From: Sandaracinus amylolyticus
Lineage (GTDB): Bacteria > Myxococcota_A > Polyangia > Polyangiales > Sandaracinaceae
Direction of reading: 5' to 3'
Length of the DNA stretch: 64,000 bases
Assembly: GCF_021631985.1 (NCBI RefSeq)
Contig: NZ_CP070225.1
Location: 6,138,001 to 6,202,000 of the forward strand
Below, piece by piece: positions 26,243 through 34,123 of this stretch. The first letter of the stretch is position 1. Every line of letters starts with the position of its first letter. The position numbers were made by a program, and so were the translations under genes. The notes beneath the pieces are model-generated. The model was not told where the DNA came from and did no database searches. It saw only the letters and a list, made by a program, of their open reading frames with translations.

Positions 26243-27552
26243 CGCGAGAGCCACCTCCGCCAGTCCGCGCGCGACGCCGCGCGCGCCGCACGACGAAGAT
26301 CGACGATCATCTCGCGCGCGCTCTGGTACCGCTCCTCGCGGCGCTTCGCCATCGCACGATCGACGATCGCCTGGATCCCTTCGGGCACCGGCGTCCCGCC
26401 CGGCCGCACGATCCTCGGCACCGGCGCCTCGAGCTGCGCCTCGAGCAAGCGCGCCACCGACAGTCCCGCGAACGGCGCGCGCCCGGTGAGCATCTCGAAG
26501 AGCACGCACCCGAGCGCGTAGAGATCGCTGCGCCGATCCGCGGCCTCTCCGCGCACCTGCTCCGGCGCCATGTACGCCGCGGTCCCGATCACGAGCTCGC
26601 TGCGCGGGCCTTCCCCCGTGCGCGCGGGCTCGAAGCTCGCATCGATGATCGCGGCGAGCCCGAAGTCTCCGATCTTCACGTGATCGTCGTCGTCGACGAA
26701 CACGTTCGAAGGCTTGAGATCCCGATGCACCACGCCCTGCGCGTGCGCCGCGCGGAGCGCCGCCGCGATGCGCCGCGCGATGATGAGCGCGCGCCTCGGC
26801 TCGATCGGCCCGGCCTGCAGTCGCTCGTCGAGCGTCGGGGCCTCGACGAGCTCCATCACGATGAACGAGCGCCCGTCTGCGAGCCGACCGAAGTCGAGCA
26901 CGTCGACGATCCCGCGATGTCGCGCCCGCGCCGCCGCCTTCGCCTCGACCACGAACTGCGCGGCGAGCATCGGATCGCTCGCCGCGCCCGGCAGCAGCAG
27001 CTTGATCGCGACGTGCTTGTCGAGGACGAGGTGCCGCGCGCGATGGACCGTGCCCATCCCGCCGCGCCCGATCTCGTCGAGCAAGCGATAGCGCCCGGCG
27101 CGCGCGGGCGCACGCTCGTCACCGCTCGGCTCCGCGACGTCTTCGATCTCGCGCTCGTCGAGATCCGCGATGCGACGCAGCTCGGCCGCCAGTCCCCGCG
27201 GCGTCACCCGCGTCACCAGCAGCACGTCGATCGCCGGTGCCTCGGTGCCGGGCCCGCGCACCAGCGGCTCGGCGCGCCCGTCGCGCAGTCGCACGCGGAT
27301 GCGCCCGACCCGCGACTCGCTCCCTCCGAGCGGCAGCTCCGCGATCAACGCGAGCCGCGCCACCACCGCGTCCGCGAGCGCAGCATCGATCGTGATCGCG
27401 CGCCCGTACGTCGGCTCGTACCGGATCTCGTGCCGGCGCGCGCCCGGCTCGATCGTCACCGCATGCGCGCCCCGCCGCACGATCGCGAGGAGCAGCAGAT
27501 CGGCGACCTCGACGGCCGAGAGCGCATCGAGCGCGGTGATCGCCTCCTGCAT
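26239..27552 (-). CDS. Ser/Thr protein kinase with GspE/PilB-like N-terminal domain
   Basis: 437 aa from the ATG at 27552. Residues 1-125 resemble the beta-rich N-terminal part of type II/IV secretion ATPases (VRRGAHAVTIEPGARRHEIRY, VVARLALIAELPL, GRIRVRLRDG) but lack Walker motifs. From about 150 it is a Hanks-type kinase: IGRGGMGTVHRARH, VAIK, VHRDLKPSN, KIGDFGLA, GTAAYMAPEQVRGE. No membrane helix. As first gene of the kinase/response regulator/hybrid kinase operon it may link Ser/Thr phosphorylation to the two-component relay. The GspE-like reading is by pattern only. Confidence 0.9.
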   Translation of the reverse strand: MQEAITALDALSAVEVADLLLLAIVRRGAHAVTIEPGARRHEIRYEPTYGRAITIDAALADAVVARLALIAELPLGGSESRVGRIRVRLRDGRAEPLVRGPGTEAPAIDVLLVTRVTPRGLAAELRRIADLDEREIEDVAEPSGDERAPARAGRYRLLDEIGRGGMGTVHRARHLVLDKHVAIKLLLPGAASDPMLAAQFVVEAKAAARARHRGIVDVLDFGRLADGRSFIVMELVEAPTLDERLQAGPIEPRRALIIARRIAAALRAAHAQGVVHRDLKPSNVFVDDDDHVKIGDFGLAAIIDASFEPARTGEGPRSELVIGTAAYMAPEQVRGEAADRRSDLYALGCVLFEMLTGRAPFAGLSVARLLEAQLEAPVPRIVRPGGTPVPEGIQAIVDRAMAKRREERYQSAREMIVDLRRAARAASRADWRRWLSR

Positions 27553-27605
27553 GCGAGCCGCCGAGGATACCGAGGAAGCGCGCGGCTGTTCTAGACTCGC
27601 GCACG

Positions 27606-28838
27606 ATGTCGCATCCGGTCGTGCAGCCGCTCACCGCCTACCAGCGCAAGCTCTTCGTCTTCCTCGGCGTCGCGACGTTCTTCGAGGGCTTCGATCAGAT
27701 GGCGCTCGCGCAGATCCTCCCGACGCTGCGCGACGAGATGCACCTCGGCGAGTGGGAGACCGGCCTGCTCGTCGCGTTCGTGAACCTCGGCACCGTCGTC
27801 GCGTATCTGCTGGTGCGACAAGCCGACGTGTGGGGCCGGCGCGTCGTGCTCTCGCTGACCATCGCGGGCTACACGCTCTTCTCGTTCGCGAGCGGCCTCG
27901 TGTCGTCGCCCTGGCTCTTCGCTGCGCTGCAGTTCGTCGCGCGCGTTTTCCTCATCGGCGAGTGGGCGGTCTCGGTCATCTACGCGGCCGAGGAATTCCC
28001 GGCCTCGCGCCGCGGCATGGTCATCGGCGTGATCAGCGCGTGGAGCGCGCTCGGCGCGGTCGTCTGCGCGGGCATCGTCCCGCTGCTCGTCCGCTCTCCG
28101 TTCGGGTGGAGGACCGTGTACTTCGTGGGCACGGTGCCGCTCGTGCTGCTCGCGTTCTCGCGTCGCTCGCTGCGCGAGACCGAGCGCTTCGCGGCCCTCG
28201 CGCCCGAAGAGCGCGTCGCCTCGTCGCTCACGCGCATCCTGCGCACGCCGTATCGCGCTCGCGTGCTGCAGCTCGCGCTGATCTGGGGCCTCACCTACGT
28301 GTGCACGCAGACCGCGGTGACCTTCTTCAAGCAGCACGCGGTCGAGGATCTCGGCATGCCGGACACCCGCGTCGGTCTGCTGATCAGCGTCGCCGCGGTG
28401 GTCTCGATGCCGCTGGTGTTCATGGTCGGACGGCTCCTCGACGTCACCGGACGACGCCGCGGATCGATCGTCATCTTCCTGCTCACCGCGGCGGGCGCGC
28501 TCGGCAGCTACACGCTCGAGGGCGAAGGGATGCTCTTCGTCCCGGTGGTGCTCGCCATCTTCGGCGCATCCGCGGTGCTGCCCGCGCTCAATGCGTTCAC
28601 CACCGAGCTCTTCCCGACCGAGCTGCGCTCCGACGCCTTCGCGTGGTCGAACAACCTGCTCGGTCGTCTCGGCTACGTCGTCGCGCCGATCGCGGTGGGC
28701 CTCGCCGCCGAAGAGATCGGCTGGGGCCTCGCCGTCGCGTCGACCGCGATCGGACCGATCCTCGCGCTCGTGCTGATCCTCAAGTGGATGCCCGAGACGC
28801 GCGGCCGCGAGCTCGAGGACACCTCTGCGATGCACTGA
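27606..28838 (+). CDS. Major facilitator superfamily transporter
   Basis: 410 aa from the ATG at 27606. Twelve predicted membrane helices. The N-terminal motif FLGVATFFEGFDQMALAQILP and RQADVWGRRVVL belong to the metabolite:H+/aromatic-acid type MFS group, and RLLDVTGRRRGSIVIF repeats the loop motif in the second half. ETRGRELED at the C-terminus is the usual sugar/organic-anion signature. Substrate unknown. It is convergent with the FAD oxidase gene across a terminator-like hairpin and could export or import the product of the neighbouring prenyltransferase locus. Confidence 0.92.
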   Translation: MSHPVVQPLTAYQRKLFVFLGVATFFEGFDQMALAQILPTLRDEMHLGEWETGLLVAFVNLGTVVAYLLVRQADVWGRRVVLSLTIAGYTLFSFASGLVSSPWLFAALQFVARVFLIGEWAVSVIYAAEEFPASRRGMVIGVISAWSALGAVVCAGIVPLLVRSPFGWRTVYFVGTVPLVLLAFSRRSLRETERFAALAPEERVASSLTRILRTPYRARVLQLALIWGLTYVCTQTAVTFFKQHAVEDLGMPDTRVGLLISVAAVVSMPLVFMVGRLLDVTGRRRGSIVIFLLTAAGALGSYTLEGEGMLFVPVVLAIFGASAVLPALNAFTTELFPTELRSDAFAWSNNLLGRLGYVVAPIAVGLAAEEIGWGLAVASTAIGPILALVLILKWMPETRGRELEDTSAMH

Positions 28839-28842
28839 AATG

Positions 28843-28881
28843 GAGAACGCGCGCCCGGCAGCGAGCCGAGCGCGCGTTCTC
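28843..28881. terminator. Hairpin between convergent MFS and FAD-oxidase genes
   Basis: Perfect 12-bp arms GAGAACGCGCGC (28843-28854) and GCGCGCGTTCTC (28870-28881) with a 15-nt loop, starting five bases after the MFS stop. There is no long T tract, as is common in very GC-rich genomes. The position between two convergent genes suits a bidirectional terminator. Confidence 0.78.
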
Positions 28882-28899
28882 GTGTGGATCTTCCGGCGA

Positions 28900-30390
28900 T
28901 CAGCAGTCGTCGTCGAAGATGCCCGGCCCCGGCGTCAGGATGTTGTCCGGGTCGAAGTACGCCTTCGAGACCTGCGCGCGCAGCCACTCGGATCCGTAGT
29001 GACGACGCCAGTCGGCGCGCGTGAAGTCGAGCGTGCCGATCGGATAGCGATAGCCACCGACCGCCACCGCGCGATCGAACCACGCGCGGTTGCGCGCACG
29101 CTTCGCCGCTGCGTACGAGGGCTCGAACCCCGGCGCGTTGTTCGCGGTGAGCACGTCGAAGAGCCACACCACGTCGTCGTCGGGCAGACGGAACATCGGC
29201 CGCGTGATCGTCGACGTCTTCAGCGGGAAGACGAGGATGAATCCCGCGATGCCGAGGTCGTCGGGCGCCAGCGAGGTGAGCGTGTCGTCGACGTACTCCT
29301 CGACGTCGCTGTCGGGCAGGAACACGTCGAACCACGGCTTCATCGCGCCCGCCCAGAGCCCGATCGACGACAGGAACGCGATGCCCTGGTCGACACGCGT
29401 GTGGTAGTCGAAATAGGGCCCGTCGAGCTCGACCATGTTCGCGGGATCGAACTGCAGGCCGCGGAGCAGATACGCCGTGTCGGGCGGCGATCCCGCGTCG
29501 TACCACTGCGCCGTGTACATCTCGTAGAACCACGCGCCGGTCGCGGGGTCCTGCTTCGCTCCGCCGTAGACGAGGTCGATCTCCTCGCGCGCGACGAGCG
29601 TGCGCATGTCGTCGAAGAACGTGCCGATGTCGTCGTAGCGGATCGTCTGATCACGCACGAGCGCACCGACCGTCACGAGCCGCAGCTTCGCGCGGACGAT
29701 GATCGCGTACTGACCGACGCCCGCGAGCACCGCCTCGAAGAGCGAGCGGTTGCGCGACATCGAGCAGACCTCGAGCGTGCCGCGTCCGGTCACGACGGTG
29801 AGCTCGAGGACGTGCTGCACCTGCACGCCACGCTTGTAGGCCATGCCGCTGATGCCGCCCATCGAGAGCGTTCCGCCGACCGAGAGGCCCTGGAAGCCCG
29901 TGAGCACCGGCGGCGACTGGCTCGTCGCGAGCGTATGGGTCAGCAGGTTCGCCCACGTCGAGCCCGCGTCGACGACGGCGTAGCCCGCACCGATCTCGTG
30001 CACGGCGTTCAACGTCGCCATGTCGATGAGCAGGCCGTTCTGGACGAGGCCCTGACCGTCGGTCGAATGGGCCTGACCACGCGCCGCGACTTTGATCTCG
30101 CGGTCACGACAAAAGCGCACCATGCGCTGGACGTCGGCGATGGAGCCGGGTCGCAGCACCGCTGCCGGCGTCTGGAAGACGAGCGTGCCCTTGTCGTTGC
30201 TGTACGCGGCACGTGTCGAGACGTCGGTGAGGAGCTGGCCGTCGAGGGCTGGCACTGCGTCGAACGCATCACAGCCCGAGTACCCCTGGGCGACCCACGC
30301 GCGCGCCGAGGAGCTGAACCCGACGACGGCTGCCGCAGCACCCACGGTGGCCGTCGCACGCAGGAACTCACGCCGATTCGTCACGTCCAT
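28900..30390 (-). CDS. Exported FAD-linked oxidase, cytokinin-dehydrogenase-like
   Basis: 496 aa from the ATG at 30390. Tat signal NRREFLRATATVGAAAAVVGF with cleavage near ARA. FAD-binding PCMH domain: VLRPGSIADVQRMVRFCRDREIKVAARGQAHSTDGQ (the HS pair sits where covalent FAD attaches) and TLSMGGISGMAYKRG. The C-terminal half (MKPWFDVFLPDSDVEEYVDDTL and FDPDNILTPGPGIFDDD) follows the plant-type cytokinin dehydrogenase substrate domain. Likely oxidises an amine or a prenylated side chain outside the cytoplasm using oxygen or another acceptor. It faces the DMATS-type gene across a shared promoter region, which suggests a joint pathway. Confidence 0.88.
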   Translation of the reverse strand: MDVTNRREFLRATATVGAAAAVVGFSSSARAWVAQGYSGCDAFDAVPALDGQLLTDVSTRAAYSNDKGTLVFQTPAAVLRPGSIADVQRMVRFCRDREIKVAARGQAHSTDGQGLVQNGLLIDMATLNAVHEIGAGYAVVDAGSTWANLLTHTLATSQSPPVLTGFQGLSVGGTLSMGGISGMAYKRGVQVQHVLELTVVTGRGTLEVCSMSRNRSLFEAVLAGVGQYAIIVRAKLRLVTVGALVRDQTIRYDDIGTFFDDMRTLVAREEIDLVYGGAKQDPATGAWFYEMYTAQWYDAGSPPDTAYLLRGLQFDPANMVELDGPYFDYHTRVDQGIAFLSSIGLWAGAMKPWFDVFLPDSDVEEYVDDTLTSLAPDDLGIAGFILVFPLKTSTITRPMFRLPDDDVVWLFDVLTANNAPGFEPSYAAAKRARNRAWFDRAVAVGGYRYPIGTLDFTRADWRRHYGSEWLRAQVSKAYFDPDNILTPGPGIFDDDC

Positions 30391-30748
30391 GAAACCTCCT
30401 CTGAACGAGAGTCGCCCTCGCAGCTCGCGCTCACGCGGCCGCCGGGGACTGCTTCGGAGCGGGTTGGGCGCATCCGTCTGCAGTACCGTTTTTTAGTCTG
30501 ACACCACTCCTAGTCTTCGTGCAACCCAATTGGGATCGAGCATGACATTGCGGCGCTCGAGTCCGTTTAGGGGATTTCCCCGACAACGGTCTCAGACGAG
30601 TGTTGTACAAGTACGGATGGCCCCGACCCGCGCTGACTGTTGTTCAGCGCCCCATGTCGGGAGTCGGTGGTCCCCGCCTCGCCTTCCAAGGACCGCGAAT
30701 CACCCAGAGCGTCTCTCCGATCAGCAGTTTTCTTTCGCAGGAGGAGTG
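30391..30748. promoter_or_regulatory. Divergent promoter region, locally AT-rich
   Basis: 358 bp between the divergent FAD oxidase and prenyltransferase genes with no credible gene. The row 30481-30540 counts to about 48% GC, against about 72% in typical coding rows. It contains a T6 tract near 30489, the palindrome CCCAATTGGG (30525-30534) and the palindrome TTGTACAA (30603-30610). A strong ribosome binding site AGGAGGAG lies just before the prenyltransferase ATG. Probably holds promoters and operators for both directions; no specific factor can be named. Confidence 0.65.
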
Positions 30749-32497
30749 ATGAAGCAGTACAAGCGTGATGTGGAGCGTCCGTCGACGGATGGAGTCCGTG
30801 TCATCCATCGCGCACATGCGCAGGGCCCGAGTCTCCTGGATTTCGGTGCCCGTCGACTCGAAGCCTTGTGTCTGGCCGCTGGATTCGAATCTGCGACGAG
30901 TGAGGTCGTCGACACCTTTCGTGCGCTGTTGTCGCCTTGGGGCGACAGACCGCTCCATCATCGCACTTCGTCTCCCGATGGAGTGTGGGTGTCGGACATC
31001 AGCGACGACAACACGCCAATCGAGCTATCCGCCGCGATCGCTGCGGGCGAAGTAGAGGTTCGAGTCCTCCTCGAGGCACAGGCCGAGGAGCCGACTCTCC
31101 CTGCTTATCGCGCCGCCGCGATCGCGTTGACGGAACGGTTGGAGCGTGACCACGGCGCCGATCTCTCGCGCTTCCGCGTCGTCCAGGACCTGTTCCTCCC
31201 CGACGACATGCACGGTCCCTTCGCGCTCTGGCACTCCGCGGTGTTCCGCCGCGGTCGCCCGCCGGCGTTCAAGGCCTATTTCAATCCCCAGGCGTACGGT
31301 CGCGGGCGCGCGCAGTCGGTCGTCGAGGAGGCGCTGCACCGCCTCGGGTTCGACGGCGCGTGGGCCTCGCTCTGCCGCACCGCGCGGCGCGGGCCGCACC
31401 TCGACGAGCTCAAGTACTTCGCGCTCGATCTCGTGGCGGATCCCAAGGCGCGCGTGAAGGTCTACGTGCGCCACCACGACGCGACCGCTGCGGATCTCGA
31501 GGCCGCGTGCAGCGGCGCCGAGAGCTACACACCCGGCGAGGTGCACGAGTTCGTGCGCGCGATGGGCGGCGACCGCGAGCGGCTCGCAGCACGCGCGACG
31601 TTCACTTGCTCGGCGCTCGTCGAGGGCAGCGTGCGTCCCGCCGCGACCACGGTGTACGTGCCGATCTGCGCGTACGCGCCCGACGATCTCGCGGTGCAGC
31701 AGCGCGTGCACGCCTATCTCGTCGAGCACGGGATGGACCCCGCGCCGTACGACCAGCTCGTGCGTGGCTATGCGGAGCGCCCGCTCGATGCCGGCGTCGG
31801 CATGCAGAGCTGGGTCGCGTTCCGGCGTCACCACGACGATCCGCGTCTCACCGTCTATCTCGCGACCGAGGCGGCGAAGGTGCACCCGCGGGGCTCGGTG
31901 CCCGCGGCGACCGGCGACCGGCTCGCGTTCGCGAGCGCGGAGGCCGTGCTCCGCACCATGTCCGAGTACGACGTCTCGGATCACCCGCTCTTGCGCCGCC
32001 TCTCGCGCGGCGCGGATGCGACGAACGAGATGCTGCGCCTCGCCCGCGAGCTCTGCGTCGGGCTCGGGACGCAGCGCGCGCGCTGGCTCGCTGCGGCGGG
32101 ATCGAGCGCCGACGACCGCGAGATGCACCGCACGCTCGAGCTCGATCTCGCGCGCATCGAGGCGGCGCTCGGCGGGCTCGCTCCGGACGGACACGCGGAC
32201 GAGCTCGACGAGCTGCTCGGTGCGCGCATCGCGCCTGCCGACGCGGTCGAGGCGATCGCCGCGCTGGTCGCGTCCGATGCCGCGGTGCAGCAGGTGCTCG
32301 CGGCGATCGACGCGTGCAGCTCGCCCGCGACCTCGCTCGCGAGCGCGCGCAGCGAGGCGCACGCCGCGCTCGTGCGCAGCGTGCCCACCGCTCGACGCGC
32401 CATCGCGTCGATGCGCAGCGGCGCGATGTCGGTCCACTCGGCGCTCTGGGAGTGGCTCGACGATCGCTACGTCGAACGCTTCGCTGCGAACGAGTGA
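30749..32497 (+). CDS. DMATS-type aromatic prenyltransferase with C-terminal helical extension
   Basis: 582 aa from the ATG at 30749, with AGGAGGAG just upstream. Residues 1-400 follow the tryptophan dimethylallyltransferase (ABBA barrel) family: KAYFNPQAYG (175-184), ELKYFALDLVADPKARVKVYV (about 220-240), TVYVPICAY (301-309), then MQSWVAFRR and PRLTVYLATEA (352-375). The K-x-Y and Y-x-P type residues line the diphosphate-binding pocket in this family. Usual length is 350-430 aa; here about 180 extra residues form an all-helical tail of unknown fold. Predicted to transfer an isoprenyl group from its diphosphate to an indole or other aromatic acceptor in the cytosol. The first 110 codons have lower GC than the rest. 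Confidence 0.85.
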   Translation: MKQYKRDVERPSTDGVRVIHRAHAQGPSLLDFGARRLEALCLAAGFESATSEVVDTFRALLSPWGDRPLHHRTSSPDGVWVSDISDDNTPIELSAAIAAGEVEVRVLLEAQAEEPTLPAYRAAAIALTERLERDHGADLSRFRVVQDLFLPDDMHGPFALWHSAVFRRGRPPAFKAYFNPQAYGRGRAQSVVEEALHRLGFDGAWASLCRTARRGPHLDELKYFALDLVADPKARVKVYVRHHDATAADLEAACSGAESYTPGEVHEFVRAMGGDRERLAARATFTCSALVEGSVRPAATTVYVPICAYAPDDLAVQQRVHAYLVEHGMDPAPYDQLVRGYAERPLDAGVGMQSWVAFRRHHDDPRLTVYLATEAAKVHPRGSVPAATGDRLAFASAEAVLRTMSEYDVSDHPLLRRLSRGADATNEMLRLARELCVGLGTQRARWLAAAGSSADDREMHRTLELDLARIEAALGGLAPDGHADELDELLGARIAPADAVEAIAALVASDAAVQQVLAAIDACSSPATSLASARSEAHAALVRSVPTARRAIASMRSGAMSVHSALWEWLDDRYVERFAANE

Positions 32498-32590
32498 GCC
32501 ACCACGCGGCGCTCCGCTCGCAGCGGAATGCACTTTCACCATTGCACCGCTGGCGCGAGATGAGGCACCATCGCGCGGCGGGCGAATGAC

Positions 32591-33070
32591 ATGAGCGACG
32601 TCAACTTCGAAGTGCTCGAGAAGGGCTTCGGGATCGCGTTGTGGCGCAACGTCGTGATCCAGATGTCGTTGAACGATCCCAACGAGGCTCGGATGCGCGC
32701 GACTCGCCAAGCGGGGCGCAAGCTCATGTCGCAGACGCGCGGCCCCATCGGGGCCGTGATCGTCGTCGGTCCCAAGTGTCCCGTCCCCGACGCGGTCGCG
32801 CGCGAGCACGCCGTCGGATTCTTGTCCGACATGCGCGAGCGCGCGCGCGGCGTGTGCCTCGTCTTCGAAGGGGACGGGTTCCTCGCGGCAGCGTCGCGCC
32901 TCGCGATGGTCGGGATGATCTCCGCGGCGCGCTTCCCCTTCGAGTACAAGATCGCGCGCTACGACAGCGAGGCCGACGTCTTTCTCCGTCAGCACCTCGA
33001 CACGTGGAGCGCGGGCGAGCTCGTCGACGCGATCAATCGTCTGAGGGTGCGCATCCCCGTGGATTCTTGA
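32591..33070 (+). CDS. Hypothetical protein, STAS-like, 159 aa
   Basis: ATG at 32591, 93 bp after the prenyltransferase. Alternating strands and helices: FEVLEKGFGIALWRNVVIQMSL, PIGAVIVVGPKCPVPDAVAREHAVGFLSDM, RGVCLVFEGDGFLAAASRLAMVGMISAARFPFEYKIARYDSEADVFL. This resembles the STAS/SpoIIAA-like small proteins of unknown role that are common in myxobacterial genomes, some of which bind lipids or regulate partners. No signal peptide and no catalytic motif. Its link to the prenyltransferase locus is by position only. Confidence 0.7.
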   Translation: MSDVNFEVLEKGFGIALWRNVVIQMSLNDPNEARMRATRQAGRKLMSQTRGPIGAVIVVGPKCPVPDAVAREHAVGFLSDMRERARGVCLVFEGDGFLAAASRLAMVGMISAARFPFEYKIARYDSEADVFLRQHLDTWSAGELVDAINRLRVRIPVDS

Positions 33071-33326
33071 GTGCTCGAGCGCGCGAAGCGCGCGGACCGT
33101 AGGGACCGGCGGGCGAGCCGATGTTTCGACGTTTTCGAGCTCGCGCGCGTTCGCGTCGGGGAAAACCCCGACGCGCTGACGTTCCTCGAGCGGATATATC
33201 GAGCGCATGGAGGGCGCTCGCCTCGCGGGTGCGAGGCCGTGGGCGCTCGGCGTCCGTCCTTCTCCTCGACGGAGGAGCGTGCGCGTCGGCGCGACGCCCT
33301 CGTCGAACCACAAACGAGGTGAGCTC

Positions 33327-34034
33327 ATGAAGCGTGTTCTCGCTGCACTCGATCGCGGCTCGGTGGAGCTCGCGCAGGCCCCGCTCTTCGAATTCCTGGC
33401 GGACACTCGCATCCCGGCGCGCAAGAGGCTCTCCTTCGCGCCGCACGTTGCTCACTTCGTGATGTCGTTCGCGGATCTCTACTCGCACGTGCTCAGCGAG
33501 TACCCGCCGCGCGACAAGTACCAGGAGCTCGTGAACGCGCACGCGCGCGAGGACGAGACGCACTGGACGTGGTTCCTGAAGGACCTCGAGAAGCTCGGGG
33601 AGAGCCCGCGCGTGCCGTACACCGACTCGCTGCGCTTCGTGTGGAGCGAGGCGACGCTCAAGACGCGCATGCTCTCGTACCAGATGTGCAAGCTCGGCAT
33701 CGGCGCGAGCTCGCTGCAGAAGCTCGTGCTGGTGCAGGCGATCGAGGGCGCGGGCGCGGTGACGGTCGGGCGCGTGTCGGCGGTCGGTCGCGAGGTCGCG
33801 GCGGAGAGCGGGATCAAGCTCGTCTATCTCGGGCCGCACCACTCGGACACCGAGGGCGAGCACACGCTCGAGGACGACGCGGTGCACGCGATGATCGAGG
33901 CGATCGAGCTCGACGACGCGACGGCGACGCAGCTGATCGCGATGGTGGACGAGACGTTCCGCCACTTCCGCGGGTTCATCGACGAGATGCACGCGCTCGC
34001 GCTCAACGGGCAGAAGCTCGAAGCGAGCACCTGA
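33327..34034 (+). CDS. Heme-oxygenase-fold (TenA/PqqC/HDO-like) protein
   Basis: 235 aa from the ATG at 33327, with GAGGTGA upstream; the frame is open to 33207 but that extension is low-complexity. All-helical, with possible metal ligands E77 and H79 (EDETHWTWF), E140 (AIEGAGAVTVGRV), H171/H172, D174, E178 and H179 (HHSDTEGEHTLED), matching the E-xn-H and D/E-xn-H pattern of heme-oxygenase-like diiron enzymes. Such enzymes carry out N-oxygenation, decarboxylation or C-C cleavage in natural-product pathways. Placement between the prenyltransferase and the P450 suggests a tailoring role. The fold call is by motif spacing. Confidence 0.72.
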   Translation: MKRVLAALDRGSVELAQAPLFEFLADTRIPARKRLSFAPHVAHFVMSFADLYSHVLSEYPPRDKYQELVNAHAREDETHWTWFLKDLEKLGESPRVPYTDSLRFVWSEATLKTRMLSYQMCKLGIGASSLQKLVLVQAIEGAGAVTVGRVSAVGREVAAESGIKLVYLGPHHSDTEGEHTLEDDAVHAMIEAIELDDATATQLIAMVDETFRHFRGFIDEMHALALNGQKLEAST

Positions 34035-34041
34035 GACGAGA

Positions 34042-34069
34042 CGACGAGCCACCGCGAGGTGGCTCGTCG
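34042..34069 (+). terminator. Hairpin after HDO-like gene
   Basis: Perfect 12-bp arms CGACGAGCCACC (34042-34053) and GGTGGCTCGTCG (34058-34069) with loop GCGA, a stable tetraloop, followed by CGTTTCGGG. It starts eight bases after the HDO-like stop and separates that gene from the P450, so the P450 may be transcribed separately or by read-through. Confidence 0.8.
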
Positions 34070-34123
34070 CGTTTCGGGCTTGTCTTGGCGTCGTGGTCGC
34101 ACCTATCACTCGATAGCCTCGCC

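Noticed and set aside
33071-33322. Possible 83-aa gene beginning at the stop codon of the STAS-like gene
   Set aside because: Charged low-complexity translation, no ribosome binding site and no recognisable domain; left as intergenic.
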